A stretch of DNA of 64,000 nt from NCBI GenBank assembly GCA_966211675.1, contig CBIHPK010000004.1, forward strand, positions 62,001 through 126,000, given 5' to 3'. The notes under the pieces are model-generated. The model had not been told where the DNA came from. It searched no databases and worked only from the letters and a program-made list of their open reading frames with translations. Each line of letters opens with the position of its first letter. Position 1 is the first letter of the stretch. Source of the DNA: SCUS01 sp966211675. Its GTDB lineage: Bacteria > Myxococcota_A > Polyangia > Polyangiales > Ga0077539. Shown one piece after another: positions 24,962 to 34,500 of the stretch. The position numbers and the translations under genes were made by a program.

Positions 24962-25741
24962 ATGTTCCGATCGCTACACGTCGCGGCTACGGGGATGGTC
25001 GCCCAGGAGACCAACCTCGACACGATCTCCAACAACCTCGCGAACGCCAACACCTCTGGCTACAAGCGCCAGGAGTCGCAGTTCGAGGACCTCATCTACC
25101 AGACCGTCCGACCCGCCGGTCCGGGCGGAGGCGTGGGGGCTCCGGCGGGGGTGCAGCTCGGCTCCGGAGCGCGCGTCGTGGCCACCTCGCGGCAGTTCTC
25201 GCAGGGCGCCATCCAGCAGACCGACAACCCCCTCGACGTGGCCATCGAGGGCACCGGCTTCCTGGCGGTCAACCGCGTCAACGGCGACGTCGCGTACACC
25301 CGCGCGGGCGCGCTGCGGCTCGACGCCCAGGGGCGCCTGGTCAACTCCGAGGGCCTCGCCATCGAGCCCGCGATCAACATCCCCATCGACTCGACCAACG
25401 TCACCATCGCCGCCGACGGAACCGTCAGCGCCACGCAGGCCGGGCAGCACACCCCGACGCAGCTCGGGCAGATCCAGCTCGTGGCCTTCCCCAACCCCGC
25501 GGGGCTCCAGGCCGTGGGGCACAACCTCTTCACCGTCACCGGCGCGAGCGGCGACCCCACCAGCGGGACGCCCGGCCAGAACGGCCTCGGCAGCCTGATG
25601 CAGGGCTCGCTGGAGAGCTCGAACGTCGAGGTGGTGCAGGAGATGATCGGGCTCATCCGCACGCAGCGCGCCTACGAGGTGAACTCCAAGGTCGTGCAGG
25701 CCGCCGACGAGATGCTCCGCAACGCGACGCAGATGCGATGA
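24962..25741 (+). CDS. flgG: Distal rod protein FlgG
   Basis: This 259-residue protein has the FlgG start MFRSLHVAATGMVAQETNLD, the motif NNLANANTSGYKRQESQFED and a C-terminal EMIGLIRTQRAYEVNSKVVQ, which is diagnostic. Length is typical (about 260). The reading frame extends 90 bases upstream, but the ATG at 24962 matches the family N-terminus exactly. No Shine-Dalgarno sequence precedes it. Confidence 0.95.
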   Translation: MFRSLHVAATGMVAQETNLDTISNNLANANTSGYKRQESQFEDLIYQTVRPAGPGGGVGAPAGVQLGSGARVVATSRQFSQGAIQQTDNPLDVAIEGTGFLAVNRVNGDVAYTRAGALRLDAQGRLVNSEGLAIEPAINIPIDSTNVTIAADGTVSATQAGQHTPTQLGQIQLVAFPNPAGLQAVGHNLFTVTGASGDPTSGTPGQNGLGSLMQGSLESSNVEVVQEMIGLIRTQRAYEVNSKVVQAADEMLRNATQMR

Positions 25742-26496
25742 ACCGCGGGCGCACCCCTCACACCCTGCTCGCCGCCCTCGCGCTCTCGCTCGGGGTGGCG
25801 CGCGCCGAGGCCTCCCCCCCGTCGCAGGTCACCGTGACCGGCGCGAGGGTGCTGGTCGGCGACGTGGTGCGAGGGGCGCCCGCCGACGCGGCCTCCGTCG
25901 ACCTCGGGCCCGCGCCCGCGGTCGGAGGCTCCCGGCTCATCGACCGGGCGACCATCCTCCGAGCGCTTCGGGAGCACGCCGCCACCGAGCCCTCGCAGCT
26001 CCCGGAGGCCGTTCGAGTGGTGCGCCTCACCCGCACCGTCACGGCCACCGAGCTCGAGCGCCTCACCCGCACCGGCCTCTCCGAGCACCCCCTCCCCCGG
26101 GGCGCGGCGCTCGCCGGGGTGCGCGCCTCTCGTGGCCTCGACGTGGCCGCCGGATGGGACGCGGTCACCGCCGAGCTCCCCCGGTTGCCGAGAAGAGCGG
26201 GGCCGCTGTCCACGACCGCCCTGGTGACCTTCCGAGCGGGCGCCGAGGTGCTCGCCCGGGCCTCGGTGCAGGTCGACCTGGTGCTCCCCGCCAGCGCCGC
26301 CGCGCCGGAGCTCGCCCGAGGCGCCGCCGTGACCCTGGTGGTGCGCCAGGGCCTGGTGGAGATCCGCGTGGGAGCGAGCGCCGGGGCCGACGCGGACGTG
26401 GGCGACACGCTGCCGGTGATCCTGCGGCCGTCGGGGCGGGTGCTGCGGGCGAGACTCATCGAGCGCGACACCGCCCTCGCGGAGGACGGGCCGTGA
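25738..26496 (+). CDS. flgA: P-ring assembly chaperone FlgA
   Basis: This 252-residue protein has a signal peptide (cut near ARAEA) and a C-terminal SAF/ChapFlgA domain. This includes LARGAAVTLVVRQGLVEIRV, followed by GDTLPVILRPSGRVLRARLI, the usual FlgA ending. FlgA works in the periplasm to help FlgI form the P ring. The ATG overlaps the flgG stop by 4 bp; flgH follows with an overlap of one base. Confidence 0.9.
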   Translation: MNRGRTPHTLLAALALSLGVARAEASPPSQVTVTGARVLVGDVVRGAPADAASVDLGPAPAVGGSRLIDRATILRALREHAATEPSQLPEAVRVVRLTRTVTATELERLTRTGLSEHPLPRGAALAGVRASRGLDVAAGWDAVTAELPRLPRRAGPLSTTALVTFRAGAEVLARASVQVDLVLPASAAAPELARGAAVTLVVRQGLVEIRVGASAGADADVGDTLPVILRPSGRVLRARLIERDTALAEDGP

Positions 26497-27194
26497 TGCG
26501 CCCCTCGACCCTCGCCCTCGCGGCCTGGATGGCGCTCACCGGCGGCTGCGCGACGCGCGCCCTCACCATGCCTCCGCCGCGGCACCGCGACTACACGGGC
26601 GGCTCCTACGCGCAGGCCGATCCGGCGTCTCGGCCGGGCAACGGGTCGCTCTTCAGCGAGGCCGTCGCGGGCTACCTGGAGGACACCCGCGCCGTGCGCG
26701 TGGGCGACCTGGTGGTGGTGGTCATCGACGAGCAGGCCAACGCCCGCGGCGGCGCCACGACGCGCACGCTGCGCGAGTCGAGCCACGAGAGCGGGCTCAC
26801 CAACGTGCTGGGGCTGATCCCCGCGCTGCGCACGGCCTACCCCGAGCTCGACCCCTCGCAGCTGCTGGCCTTCGCGAGCCGCACCAGCTTCAACGCCGAC
26901 GGCAACACCGCCCGCACCGGAGCGCTCGACGGCAACGTCGCGGTGCGCATCGTGCGCCAGATGCCCAACGGCGACCTCTTCATCGAGGGGACCAAGACCG
27001 TGCGGGTCAACAACGAGCAGTACCACCTGTACATCTCTGGCCTCGTCCGCCGCGCCGACATCGCGCGAGACAACACCGTGGCCTCGTCGCGCATCGCCGA
27101 CGCCCAGGTGGAGTTCAGCGGCGAGGGCGAGGTGGCCGACACGCAGCACCGCGGCTGGCTCATGCGCCTGCTCGACGTCATCAACCCCTTCTGA
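26496..27194 (+). CDS. flgH: L-ring lipoprotein FlgH
   Basis: This 232-residue protein has a lipoprotein signal ending LTGGC and the FlgH core: GSLFSEAVAGYLEDTRAVRV, GDLVVVVIDEQANA, and NGDLFIEGTKTVRVNNEQ. It forms the outer-membrane L ring, so the cell has a Gram-negative envelope. The ATG at 26496 is preceded by GGAGGACGGG. The 3' end is 7 bp from flgI. Confidence 0.95.
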   Translation: MRPSTLALAAWMALTGGCATRALTMPPPRHRDYTGGSYAQADPASRPGNGSLFSEAVAGYLEDTRAVRVGDLVVVVIDEQANARGGATTRTLRESSHESGLTNVLGLIPALRTAYPELDPSQLLAFASRTSFNADGNTARTGALDGNVAVRIVRQMPNGDLFIEGTKTVRVNNEQYHLYISGLVRRADIARDNTVASSRIADAQVEFSGEGEVADTQHRGWLMRLLDVINPF

Positions 27195-27201
27195 GCGCGC
27201 C

Positions 27202-28305
27202 GTGCGAACCACCCCTCTCCTCACCCTTCTCCTCCTCGCCTTCGCGCTGCTCGCCCGGCCCGCCGCGGCGCGCGCCGAGCACCTGCGCGACCTCGTGGAC
27301 GTGTCCGGCTCTCGCGGCAACCAGCTCCTCGGCTACGGCCTGGTGACGGGCCTCGCCAACACCGGCGACGACCTCAACGCGCCCTTCACGGCGCAGTCGG
27401 TGATCGCGATGCTGCGCCGCCTCGGGGTGCAGGCGGACCCGAGCCAGTTTCGTCTTCGCAACGTGGCGGCGGTGATGGTGACCGCGTCGATCCCGGCCTT
27501 CGCTCGCCAGGGCACCACGCTCGACGTGACCGTGTCGTCCATCGGCAACGCCCGATCGCTCGCCGGGGGCGTGCTGCTGCAGACCATCCTCCGCGGCGCC
27601 GACCAGCGGGCCTACGCCCTGGCCCAGGGGCCCATCACCACCGGCGGCTTCTTCGCCCAGGGCTTCTCCGGCACCACGGTGCGCAGCGGCACCATCACCG
27701 TCGGACGCATCGCCGAGGGCGGCACCGTCGAGCACGAGATCCCGGCCACGCTGGTCACCGACGGGTCGCTCCGGCTGAACCTCCGCCGCCCCGGGTTCAC
27801 GGTCGCCTCTCGCATCGCGGCGGCGGTCAACCAGCGCTACGGCGCCGGGACCGCGAGCACCCGGGACAGCGGCGCCGTGTCCGTGCGAGTGCCCGAGGGG
27901 ACCGAGCTCGTCGACTTCATCGCGGGCCTCGAAGACCTGGACGTCGCCCCGGTGCGGCAGGCCCGCGTGGTCATCAACGAGCGCACCGGGACCATCGTGG
28001 CCGGCGGCGACGTGCGCATCTCCCCGGCGGTGGTGGTGCACGGCAACATGACCGTGGTGATCCGCGAGACGCCGACGGTGGTTCAGCCCAACGCGCTGGC
28101 CGCCGGTACGACCGCAGTGGTGCCCAACAGCACGGTGACGGCGACCGATCCGCCGCCGAGCGTGACCTACCTCACCGGCGCGCCGACGCTGGCGGACGTC
28201 TCGACCGCGCTGGGGCGCCTCGGGCTGCCGCCACGCGAGCTGGCCAGCGTGCTCGAGGCCCTTCGGGGCGCCAACGCCATCGAAGCGGACGTGGAGATCC
28301 AATGA
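27202..28305 (+). CDS. flgI: P-ring protein FlgI
   Basis: This 367-residue protein has a signal peptide and the FlgI pattern RLRDLVDVxGxRxNQLxGYGLV, here HLRDLVDVSGSRGNQLLGYG (about 30-49). It also has QGTTLDVTVSSIGNARSLAG and a typical C-terminal VSTALGRLGLPPRELASVLE. The start is GTG. It forms the peptidoglycan P ring with help from FlgA. It overlaps the next gene by 4 bp. Confidence 0.96.
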   Translation: MRTTPLLTLLLLAFALLARPAAARAEHLRDLVDVSGSRGNQLLGYGLVTGLANTGDDLNAPFTAQSVIAMLRRLGVQADPSQFRLRNVAAVMVTASIPAFARQGTTLDVTVSSIGNARSLAGGVLLQTILRGADQRAYALAQGPITTGGFFAQGFSGTTVRSGTITVGRIAEGGTVEHEIPATLVTDGSLRLNLRRPGFTVASRIAAAVNQRYGAGTASTRDSGAVSVRVPEGTELVDFIAGLEDLDVAPVRQARVVINERTGTIVAGGDVRISPAVVVHGNMTVVIRETPTVVQPNALAAGTTAVVPNSTVTATDPPPSVTYLTGAPTLADVSTALGRLGLPPRELASVLEALRGANAIEADVEIQ

Positions 28306-28655
28306 GCGACGCGATCAACCCGGTGGGCCCGGCGGCGGCCCCTGCGACGGCGGCCCCGACGCGCACCGCCCCGAGCGACCTGCACCGGGTGGCGAGCGAG
28401 TTCGAGGCGATGCTGCTGCGGCAGCTGCTCCACACGGCCAAGATGGGCAGCGCGGCGGGGAGCTACGGGGACATGGCGGTGGACGCCCTGGCCACGGGGA
28501 TCAGCGAGGCCGGTGGCATCGGGCTCACCCGCCAGCTGGAGGCCGTGCTGGCCGGGCAGATCGGGCACATCGCGGCTCCCGCCGGGGAGGGGGCGATTTC
28601 TCGTTCAAGTTCCGGCGAGGGTGGACGTTCTGGCGGGGGACAGGACACTCCCTGA
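28302..28655 (+). CDS. flgJ: Rod-binding protein, stand-alone FlgJ N-terminal domain
   Basis: This 117-residue protein contains only the rod-binding domain of FlgJ (about residues 25-90): VASEFEAMLLRQLLHTAKMG and YGDMAVDALATGISEAGGIG. The muramidase part of FlgJ is missing and is encoded by a separate gene at 2279-2959. The C-terminal 25 residues are Gly/Ser-rich. It overlaps flgI by 4 bp and likely scaffolds rod assembly. Confidence 0.86.
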   Translation: MSDAINPVGPAAAPATAAPTRTAPSDLHRVASEFEAMLLRQLLHTAKMGSAAGSYGDMAVDALATGISEAGGIGLTRQLEAVLAGQIGHIAAPAGEGAISRSSSGEGGRSGGGQDTP

Positions 28656-28673
28656 GCCTCTGAGGATCGAACC

Positions 28674-28946
28674 ATGCGCATCCCCTTCGTCACCCCGACC
28701 CCTGGCCTCGACCCCGCGAAGGGCCCCACCCGCCCTGCCTCCGGCCGCCCTGGCGCCGCCGACGAGTCGGCCGCCGCGGACGAGAGCGTCCACGTCCGCG
28801 TGTCCGCGAAGAGCCGCGAGCTCTCCATCGCGGCCGAGGGTGACATCGACGCCGCGAAGGTCTCGCGGCTCAAGGCCTCCATCGAAGCGGGAACCTTCCG
28901 CGTCGACGCGAGGGAGATCGCGGAGCGCATCGCCCGCGGCGGCTGA
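28674..28946 (+). CDS. flgM: Anti-sigma-28 factor FlgM
   Basis: This 90-residue protein has a disordered, Pro/Ala-rich first half and a helical C-terminus with AKVSRLKASIEAGTFRVDAR followed by EIAERIARGG, the FlgM sigma-binding pattern. It should hold FliA inactive until it is exported through the completed hook-basal body. GAGG lies eight bases before the ATG. Confidence 0.88.
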   Translation: MRIPFVTPTPGLDPAKGPTRPASGRPGAADESAAADESVHVRVSAKSRELSIAAEGDIDAAKVSRLKASIEAGTFRVDAREIAERIARGG

Positions 28947-28968
28947 AGAGCAGAGAGGAAGTGGTCTG

Positions 28969-29292
28969 ATGGACCCGGAGCAGATGTTCGGAGAGTTCGA
29001 GCGCCTCCTGGAGGAAGAGCGGGGCGCCATCCGCCGCCTCGACGGCGCCCGCGTGCACGACATCGCCGCGGAGAAGGCCGACCTCTTCCTGGCGATCCGC
29101 GAGAGCATCCGTGGGCGCTCCGAGCTCGCGCCCCGCTTCGGCGAGCTGGCCGCGGGCCTCCGCCGCAACGCCGTGCTCCTGGCCCACGCGCGCGACTGCC
29201 TCCGCGACGTGCTCTCCGCCTTCCACGACGGCAGCCCCGCCACCCCCTACGCACCGGCGTCCGCCTCCGCGGGCCTCTCGGTCCGGGGCTGA
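28969..29292 (+). CDS. flgN: FlgN-like flagellar export chaperone
   Basis: This 107-residue, mostly helical protein (residues 5-90) carries heptad-like leucines, of FlgN size. FlgN proteins chaperone FlgK and FlgL, the next two genes. The ATG at 28969 follows AGAGAGGAA by nine bases; the longer reading frame to the left overlaps flgM and flgJ and is not credible. Family identity rests on size, fold and gene order. Confidence 0.7.
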   Translation: MDPEQMFGEFERLLEEERGAIRRLDGARVHDIAAEKADLFLAIRESIRGRSELAPRFGELAAGLRRNAVLLAHARDCLRDVLSAFHDGSPATPYAPASASAGLSVRG

Positions 29293-29300
29293 ACCTCCCC

Positions 29301-30683
29301 ATGAGCTCCCTCTTCTCCCTCCTCGGCGTCGCCCGCGACGGCATGCAGGCGCAGTCCTCCGGCGTCTCCGTCACCGGCCAGAACATCGCCAACGTCAACA
29401 CGCCCGGCTACGTCCGCCGCGGGGTCCTGCTCTCCGCTCGACCCTTCGGCCGCGACAGCGACGGCGGCGTGACGGTGATGGGCATCTCGCGCTCCTTCAG
29501 CCGCTTCGCGCACGGCCGCGTCGTCGAGGAGCACGGCCGCCGCGGCGCCGCCTCCGCCCGCGCCTCGGCGCTCTCCGCCACCGAGGCCGCGGTCGCGCCC
29601 GAGAGCGGCACCATCGCCGACCGGGTCAACGGCTTCTTCCAGGCCTTCGACACCCTGAGCGGAACGCCCGGCGACACCTCCGCGCGGCTCGCGGTGCTCC
29701 AGCGGGCGGGCGCCCTCGCGCAGCAGGTCTCGTCCACGGCGGGCGACCTCGCGGCCCAGCGCGACGGCCTCTTCGATCAGGCCCGCGGCGTGGCGGGCGA
29801 GGTCAACGACCGGCTCGCTCGCATCGCGACGCTCAACCGCTCCATCGCCGAGGCGACCGCGCTCGGCGACGCCGGGGCCGACCTGCGCGACCAGCGCGAT
29901 CACCTGGTGCAGGAGGTCGGCGATCGCCTCGGGGCGCGCTCGGTCGAGGACGCCAGCGGCCAGGTCACGCTCTTCTCCGCCGGCACGGTGCTGGTGGAGG
30001 GGGGCAACGCCTCCTCGGTCTCGGTGACCCTCGACCCGGCCAACAACCTGCGCCTCCAGGTGCAGCAGCCCGGCGGCGCGACCACCGACGCCACGACCGC
30101 GATGACCCAGGGCACCCTCGGCGGCCTGCGAGAGGCCCGCGACGTGGACATCCCCAGCGTGCAGGGCGCCCTCGACCAGTTCGCCTTCGACCTCTCCACG
30201 GCGGTCAACACGGCCCACGCTGCGGGCTTCGGGCTCGACGGCGCGAGCGGGCGCAACCTCTTCACGGCCCCCGCGGTCGTGCCGGGCGCGGCCCGCGCGA
30301 TGGCCCTCAACCCGGCCCTCGCGGGTCAGCCCGACCGCGTGGCCGCCGCGGGCGCCGCGACGGACCTCCCCGGCGGCAGCACCGTGGCGCTCCAGATCGC
30401 GGGCCTCTCCAGCCGGGCCCTCGCGGGGGGCACCACGCCCCCGGCCGAGCGCTTCGGCGCCGTGGCCGCCGACCTCGGGGTGCGGCTCCAGGCGGCCAAC
30501 GCGGAGGAGCAGCTGCGGGACGACACGGTGCAGCAGGCCGAGACCCTCCGCGAGAGCGCCTCGGGGGTGTCGCTCGACGAGGAGATGGTCAACCTGTCGA
30601 AGTTCCAGCGGGCCTTCGAGGCCTCGACCCGCGTGCTGCGGGTGGCCGACGAGCTGCTCGACACCCTGATGAAGTCCTTCTGA
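29301..30683 (+). CDS. flgK: Hook-filament junction protein FlgK (HAP1)
   Basis: This 460-residue protein starts with SLFSLLGVARDGMQAQSSGV and TGQNIANVNTPGYVRRGV, typical of FlgK. It has a long coiled-coil middle (about 85-180) and a C-terminal D0 helix with SGVSLDEEMVNLSKFQRAFE, a strong FlgK signature. Its stop codon shares one base with the flgL ATG. Confidence 0.95.
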   Translation: MSSLFSLLGVARDGMQAQSSGVSVTGQNIANVNTPGYVRRGVLLSARPFGRDSDGGVTVMGISRSFSRFAHGRVVEEHGRRGAASARASALSATEAAVAPESGTIADRVNGFFQAFDTLSGTPGDTSARLAVLQRAGALAQQVSSTAGDLAAQRDGLFDQARGVAGEVNDRLARIATLNRSIAEATALGDAGADLRDQRDHLVQEVGDRLGARSVEDASGQVTLFSAGTVLVEGGNASSVSVTLDPANNLRLQVQQPGGATTDATTAMTQGTLGGLREARDVDIPSVQGALDQFAFDLSTAVNTAHAAGFGLDGASGRNLFTAPAVVPGAARAMALNPALAGQPDRVAAAGAATDLPGGSTVALQIAGLSSRALAGGTTPPAERFGAVAADLGVRLQAANAEEQLRDDTVQQAETLRESASGVSLDEEMVNLSKFQRAFEASTRVLRVADELLDTLMKSF

Positions 30684-31558
30684 TGCGCATCACCGACAAG
30701 ATGGCCCTCGACGCCGCCCGCATCGGACAGAGCCGCGCGGTGCAGCAGTTCACCGACGCGAGCCGCGTCGCCGCCTCGGGCCTGCGGGTCAACGCGCCCT
30801 CCGACGACCCGGTCGCGTGGTCGATGAAGGTCCACCACGACGCGCAGCTTCAACGAATGAACAACCGCACCCGCACGCTCGACCGCGCGGGAGGCGACCT
30901 CGACATGGCGGAGTCCGTGCTGTCGAGCTCGGGCGAGCTGCTGGAACAGGCCCGTGCCATCGCGGTGCAGGCCGCCAACGCCACCATCGATCCGCAGTCG
31001 CGGGCCAGCATGGCCGGGCAGGTGAGCTCGCTGCGCGACGCACTGCTCGCGTACGCCAACTCCCGCGGCGCCACCGGCTACCTCTTCGGCGGGACCGCCA
31101 CCGCCACGGCGCCCTTCAGCGCCACCGGGGCGTTCACCGGCAACGACATCGCGGCGCCGGTGGAGGTCGCGGACGGCGTGACCGCGCGCGCCAACGCGAG
31201 CGGCGCGATGGCCTTCACGGCCGCGGGCGGTCGCGACATCCTCGCCGACCTCCAGGCCTTCGCCACGGCCCTCTCGACGAACAACCTCGCGGGCATCCAG
31301 ACGGCGATCACCAACATGGAGTCTGGGCACCGTCAGCTCGTCACCGCGGAGGTGAACACCGGGATCGGCGCCGAGCGGCTGCACTCCGCGGTCGACGTCA
31401 CCGCCTCCGCAGTGCTCTCGGTCTCGAGGGCGCGCGCCACGGAGGTCGAGGCCGACGCGGTGGACGCCTTCACCGCGCTCTCCACCACGAGGGCGGGCTA
31501 CGAGCGCGCCATCGCCGTGACGCGCGACCTGCTCCAGGTCTCGTCCGTCTCGCGCTGA
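30683..31558 (+). CDS. flgL: Hook-filament junction protein FlgL (HAP3)
   Basis: This 291-residue flagellin-like protein has the N-terminal helix MRITDKMALDAARIGQSRAV, SGLRVNAPSDDPVAWSMKV, and a C-terminal helix. It is shorter in the centre than most flagellins. It ends the flgG-to-flgL run and faces the convergent glycosyltransferase gene across only 7 bp. No terminator is visible in that gap. Confidence 0.93.
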   Translation: MRITDKMALDAARIGQSRAVQQFTDASRVAASGLRVNAPSDDPVAWSMKVHHDAQLQRMNNRTRTLDRAGGDLDMAESVLSSSGELLEQARAIAVQAANATIDPQSRASMAGQVSSLRDALLAYANSRGATGYLFGGTATATAPFSATGAFTGNDIAAPVEVADGVTARANASGAMAFTAAGGRDILADLQAFATALSTNNLAGIQTAITNMESGHRQLVTAEVNTGIGAERLHSAVDVTASAVLSVSRARATEVEADAVDAFTALSTTRAGYERAIAVTRDLLQVSSVSR

Positions 31559-31565
31559 GGCGCTC

Positions 31566-34500
31566 TCACTCCTCGGCGCCGAAGCGGGCGTCGATGAGCT
31601 CCTGCCGCCGGCGCATCTCCTCGCCCATGAACCCGAGCTGCGAGAGCGACTCGAGGAAGGGGCGCGAGTTGCGGCCCTCGTAGAACGACGAGAAGCTGCG
31701 CAGGCGCTCGAACTGCTCCAGCACCGCCCCGAAGCACCAGGTCGCCTCGTTGCTCGGGATGCGCAGGGCGTCGAAGCGCGGGCTCGGCACGAGGAAGGGC
31801 TCGTCGAGCGCGATGCCCTCGCCGTGGGTGAACCACTCGACCGCCGTGCGCAGCGCGCCGACGGCCGTCTCGCGCAGGCCGATCTCCCACGCGACGCGGG
31901 CCACGCTGACCAGCCGGGGCAGCGTCGGGTGCTGGTCGAGCGCGGCGGAGAGCAGGTCGAGCGCCGCCTCCAGCGAGCGCATCCGCGACGACGCGGAGCG
32001 AGCGGGGTCGTGCGCGTCGCACCATCGATCGAGCGCGGCCTCGAGCTCGGCCCGCCCGGCGTGCTGGCTCTCCCAGTAGGGGAGCAGCTGTCGGACGTAC
32101 GGGAAGGCCGGGAGTTCGTCGCGCCACCGGCCGGGCGCCGAGGGCGCCTCGGGGGCCTCACCGGGAAGGGCCAGGAGGCCCCTCGCCGCGAGCCGCTCCG
32201 CCCGGTCGGGCTTGCAGAAGAAGAGGTTGAGCGCGAAGCCGTCGAAGACGTCGGTGGAGGGCGTGAAGGCCAGCACCTGGAGCCCCGGGATCAGCCGATA
32301 GCACCCGTACCCGAGCGCCGCGAAGGCCTCGTGGAGCCCGGTGTTCACCACGCTCCCATGGCGGATCTCGGTCATGACCAGCGGCGACTCCTCGGTGAAG
32401 AAGCGCTGACCCCCTTGGATGATCCGCGCCTCCTCGCCCTCGGCGTCGAGCTTCACGAAGTCGATGCGGCGCAGGTCCAGCGAGTCGCGCACCTCGTCGA
32501 GGGCGTGAAGGGTCACCACCTCGGAGGAGGAGTGGTGGGCCGGGTCGGCGGTGAGCGCCGCCAGCTCGCTCCACGAGCCCATGTGGAGCGAGGCCTCGCC
32601 CGAGTGGTCCGACAGCGCGGCCTGCACCACGGTCACGTTGGCGAAGCCGTTGCTCTCGACGCTCGCCCGGAGAAACGCCGACGTCCGAGACGAGGGCTCC
32701 ACCGACCAGACGCGCCCCGAGGGTCCCGCGGCGCGGGCCAATGCGAGGGTGTAGAGGCCGTAGTTGGCGCCGCAGTCGAGGGCGCGCTCGCCGGGCTGGG
32801 TGAGGCCGCGCACGAAGGGGAGCTCGGCCTCGAACCAGTCGCCCTGCTCCCGCAGCACGTACGTGGTGAGGTTCTCGAGCGACGGGGGCAGCGCCACCCG
32901 GACGTCCCCTGCGCAGTCCACGAGCTCGTAGTCGCGAGGGCCGAGCGTCACCTCCCCCACCGAGGTGGGGACGGGCTTGCGCGGAGCGCCGGAGAGCGTG
33001 CGCTGCCAGGCCAGTCGGAAGGCGTCTTCGAGCTCTCGGGCCAGCCGCGTCGGCGAGCCCGCCGTGCTCTCGCGCCAGCGCGCTGGGAGCGAAGCGCGCA
33101 GCGCCGACAGGCGGGCCGGGTCGAGCGCCAGGGCGGTCGCGATGGAGACGTACTCCGCCTCGGACCCGGCGATCAGCGAGGTCTCTCCGAGGGCGGTGAG
33201 CATCGCGGCGCTCACCCGACCGGCGTGCGCCGACCCTCGCAGCGCCACGACCGGAACGCCCTGCGACAGCGCCTCGCAGGTGGTGGTCGCACCGTTGTAG
33301 GGGAAGGAGTCGAGCGCCAGGTCGACCCGCGCGTAGAGGGCGTAGGCGTCCTGCCAGCGCGCGGCGAAGCCCACGAATTCAAGCCGGTCGGCGGCGATGC
33401 CGGCCTCCTCGAACCACCCCCGCACCCGCGCCCGGTTGGCCTCCCGCTCGAAGGCCTGGTGCTTCAGGATCATCCTCGACCCGGGCACCCCCCGGAGGAT
33501 CTCCGCCCAGCAGCGGGCGAGCTCGGGGGAGAGCTTGGAGGCGTTGTTGAAGCTGCCGAAGGTCACATGGCCCGCGCTCACGCAGGGCGGCTCCGGGTCG
33601 GCCGCGGCGGCGCTCGCCTCCCACGCCAGGAACCCTCCCGGGAGCCGCAGGAGCTCCTCGGTGTGCAGGGCGTCGCTCTCCCCGGGCGGGTCGGCCACCG
33701 CGTCGGTGATGCGGTAGTCCACGGTGCTGAGCCCGGTGGTGTCGGGGTAGCCCAGCCAGGAGAGCTGCACCGGAGCGGCCCGGCGGGCGAGCACGCCCAT
33801 GCGGCCGTTGGTGGTGTGGCCGGCGAGGTCCACGAGGAGGTCGATGCGGTCCTCGCGGATGCGGGCGGTGAGGGCCTGGTCGGTGAGGTCGGAGACGTCG
33901 ACCCAGTGCTCGACGGCCGCGCGGAGGCGCGCCTGCACGTCGTCCGTGGAGGCCACGCTGCTGTACGTGAAGACCTCGAACTCCTCGCGGGAGTGGGCCT
34001 CGATCACCGGCGCCAGGAAGAGACCCACCGGGTGCCGCCGCAGGTCCGACGAGAGGTAGGCCACCCGCAGACGGCGGCCCGGGGTCGCGTCGGCGACGAG
34101 GTCACGTCGGTCCGCCGCGACGCTCTGCTCCAGCGCGCGACCGAAGCGGAGGTGCTCGGCGAAGAGCTCGGCCGGGGCGCGACCGGCGCCGCAGTGCATG
34201 GTGAAGAGCAGCAGCGACCAGGTCTCGAAGAGCGCCGGTCGCAGCCGCAGGGCCTCGCGGTGCTGACGGATGGACTCCTCGATGCGCCCCTCGGTCCAGA
34301 GCGCGCCCGCCAGGACCGAGCGGGCCTCGGGGCTCGCCGGCGCCAGCTTCACCGCCCGCTCGAGCACCACCAGCGCGTCCGTCACCCGCCCGCCGAGCAG
34401 CAGCAGCTTGCCGAAGGTCGTGTGGGCCGCGGCGGAGTCCGGCGCCACTCGCACCGCGCGTGCGAGCAGGGCGTGCGCCTCCTCGAAGGCGTTGCGGCGC

